In this document: piece by piece, positions 19,127 to 20,440 of the stretch
Layout: every line of letters starts with the position of its first letter
How positions within the stretch are numbered: position 1 is the stretch's first letter
Source: Penium margaritaceum
Lineage: Eukaryota > Streptophyta > Zygnematophyceae > Desmidiales > Peniaceae
Length of the DNA: 20,440 nt
NCBI GenBank assembly: GCA_023375785.1
Contig: SZWC01006885.1
Location: 104,499 to 124,938 of the forward strand
Reading direction: 5' to 3'
The notes under the pieces: model-generated
Databases searched by the model: none
Told to the model about the DNA's origin: nothing
What the model saw: the letters and a program-made list of their open reading frames with translations, nothing else
Translations under genes and position numbers: made by a program

Positions 19127-20440
19127 CAGCTAGGGCGCAACAAGGGTGCAACTAGGGCACAACTATGGCGCAACTAGGGCGCAACTAGGGCACAACTAGG
19201 GCGCAACTAGGGCGCAACTAGGGCGCAACTAGGGTGCAACTAGGACGCAAATAGGACGCAAGTAGGGCACAAGTAGGGCGCAACTACGGCGCAAGTGGGA
19301 CACAACTAGGGCGCGACTAGGGTGCAGCTAGGGCGCAACAAGGGCGCAACAAGGGTGCAACAAGGGCACAACAAGGGCACAACTAGGGCGCAATTAGGGT
19401 GCAACTAGGGCGCCACTAGGGCGCAACTAGGGCGCAACTAGGGCGCAGCTAGGGCGCAACTAGGGTACAACTAAGGTGCAACTAGGGCGCAACGAAGGCG
19501 CAACTAGGGCGCACGTAGGGCACAAGTAGGACGCAACTAGGGCGCAACTAGGGTACAACTAGGGCGTAGCTAGTGTCCAACTGAGGTGCAACTAGGGCGC
19601 AAGTAGGACGTCAATAGGGTGTAAGTAGGACGCAATAAGGGTGTAAGAAGGGCGCAACTAGGACGCATCTTGGACGCAAGTAGGGCGCAACTAGGGCGTG
19701 ACTAGGGTGCAAGTAGGGCGCAGGTAGGGCGCAACTAGGGCTCAACTAACGCGCAACTAGGACGCAACTAGGGCGCAACTAGGGCGCAACTAGGGCGCAA
19801 CTATGGTGCAACTAGGGTGCAACTAGGGCGCAACTAGGGTGCAACTAGGATGCAACTAGGACGCAACTAGGGTGTAACTAGGGCACAACGAGGGCGCAAC
19901 TAGGGCGCAAGTAGGGCTCAACTAGGGCGCAACTTGGGCGTAACTAAGGCGCAACTAGGGCACAAGTAGGAGGCAACTAGGGTGCAACTAGGGGACAACT
20001 AGGGCGTAGCTAGTGCCCACCAAAGGCGCAACAAGGGTGCAATTAGGCGCCGAAAGGGTGCAAGTAGGACGCAACTAGGGTGCAACTAGGACGCAACGAG
20101 GGCGCAACTAGTGGATAACTAGGGTGCAACTAGGGTGCAAGTAGGGCGCAACTAGGGCGCAACTAGGATGCCCGGGCGCAACAAGGGCACAAATAGGGGG
20201 CAACTAGGGTGCAACTAGGGCGCAACTAGGATGCAAGTAGGGCACAACTAGGGCGCAACTAGGGTGCAACTTGGGCGCAACTAGGGTGCAGCTAGTGCGC
20301 AACTAGGGTTCAACTAGGGCGTGACTAGGGCGCGACTAGGGTGCGACTTGGGCGCAACTAGGGCGCAATTAGGGCGCAACTAGGGCGCAACTAGGGCGCA
20401 ACTAGGGCGCGACTAGGGCGCGACTAGGGCGCGACTTGGG
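19127..20440 (+). repeat. 11-bp minisatellite GGGCGCAACTA
   Basis: A new tandem array with an 11-bp period (AACTAGGGCGC) begins at the end of the 12-bp arm and runs off the window, roughly 119 units. Common variants are GGGTGCAACTA, GGACGCAACTA, GGGCACAACTA and GGGCGCAAGTA. The junction falls in CAGCT (19127-19131), which fits both a right-arm variant (CCCAGCTTCC) and a variant of this array (GCAGCTAGGG). Since 11 is not a multiple of 3 and the unit contains TAG, stops fall in every frame and no long open frame exists here. Confidence 0.95.
19501..20080 (+). repeat. diverged ~440-bp long-range duplication inside the 11-bp array
   Basis: Rare variants recur exactly 440 bp (40 x 11) apart. GGCACAAGTAGGA has its CACAAGTAGG at 19521 and 19961. 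GCGTAGCTAGTG is at 19564 and 20004. AAGTAGGACGCAA recurs near 19621 and 20060, off by one base because of a one-base loss near 20050. The matched segments are about 19501-19640 and 19941-20080. Between and around them point differences accumulate, so this is an old duplication, unlike the near-perfect HORs of the 12-bp arms. Confidence 0.6.

Larger units (their letters stand above)
12978..19131 (-). repeat. 12-bp minisatellite, C-rich orientation (right arm)
   Basis: The + strand consensus AACCCAACTTCC is the exact reverse complement of the left-arm monomer, so this arm is the same family inverted. Bases 12978-14621, 17325-17928 and 18853-19126 are variant mosaics; the rest is two homogenised HORs (47 bp and 84 bp). 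The 15-bp variant AACTTCGAACTCAAC (14541-14555, and its first 14 bases at 14266-14279) is the complement of GTTGAGTTCGAAGTT in the left arm's 407-bp HOR, which supports common ancestry of the arms. All six frames are open over long distances; the longest is 14355-19151 on the - strand (1598 codons). That frame opens with TTG at 19151 inside the neighbouring 11-bp repeat, has no unique sequence, and is not annotated as a gene. Confidence 0.96.

Noticed and set aside
14355..19151. Giant (VGLE)n/(LGWK)n repeat protein on the - strand
   Set aside because: All six frames of the 12-bp repeat are open, the start is TTG inside another repeat, no unique domain is present, and the 47-bp unit cycles through all frames.

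Overview
The whole window is repetitive, non-coding eukaryotic DNA. I found no credible protein-coding gene, tRNA, rRNA, CRISPR array or bacterial-type operon. A short non-autonomous hAT-type transposon, with a perfect 8-bp target duplication and subterminal GGAACCGCGGTTCC palindromes, together with a ~191-bp satellite in six-monomer higher-order repeats, suggests a nuclear genome. A land plant is most likely, but this is an inference from the type of element, not a species identification.

Layout, left to right. (1) 1-5543: a 12-bp minisatellite, consensus GTTGGGTTGGAA on the + strand (G/T-rich, almost no C). Its core, about 2145-5351, is a 407-bp higher-order repeat (HOR) in just under eight near-identical copies. 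(2) 5544-12979: a satellite of 190-193-bp monomers of six types (A to F) that cycle as a ~1146-bp HOR, with seven cycles represented. One cycle lost a monomer, and another carries the 472-bp hAT-like element at 10154-10625. (3) 12978-19131: the same 12-bp minisatellite family in the opposite orientation (C/A-rich on the + strand). It has two private HORs: a 47-bp unit repeated 57 times in exact register (14622-17324) and an 84-bp unit repeated 11 times (17929-18852). (4) 19127-20440: an unrelated 11-bp minisatellite, consensus GGGCGCAACTA, that runs off the end of the window and contains a ~440-bp long-range duplication.

The large-scale architecture is an inverted repeat. Two long minisatellite arms (5.5 kb and 6.2 kb) of one family face each other across a 7.4-kb satellite. 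Strand asymmetry therefore flips across the window, and an RNA reading through it could fold back on itself. Very long open frames, the longest 1598 codons on the - strand, follow from a 12-bp period (four codons) with no stop in any of six frames. I do not call them genes. The adjacent 11-bp array, whose unit brings a TAG into every frame, is closed, as this explanation predicts.

The best-supported event is the hAT-like insertion. Removing the element plus one target copy (480 bp) from the 1626-bp interval around it restores 1146 bp, the satellite HOR period.
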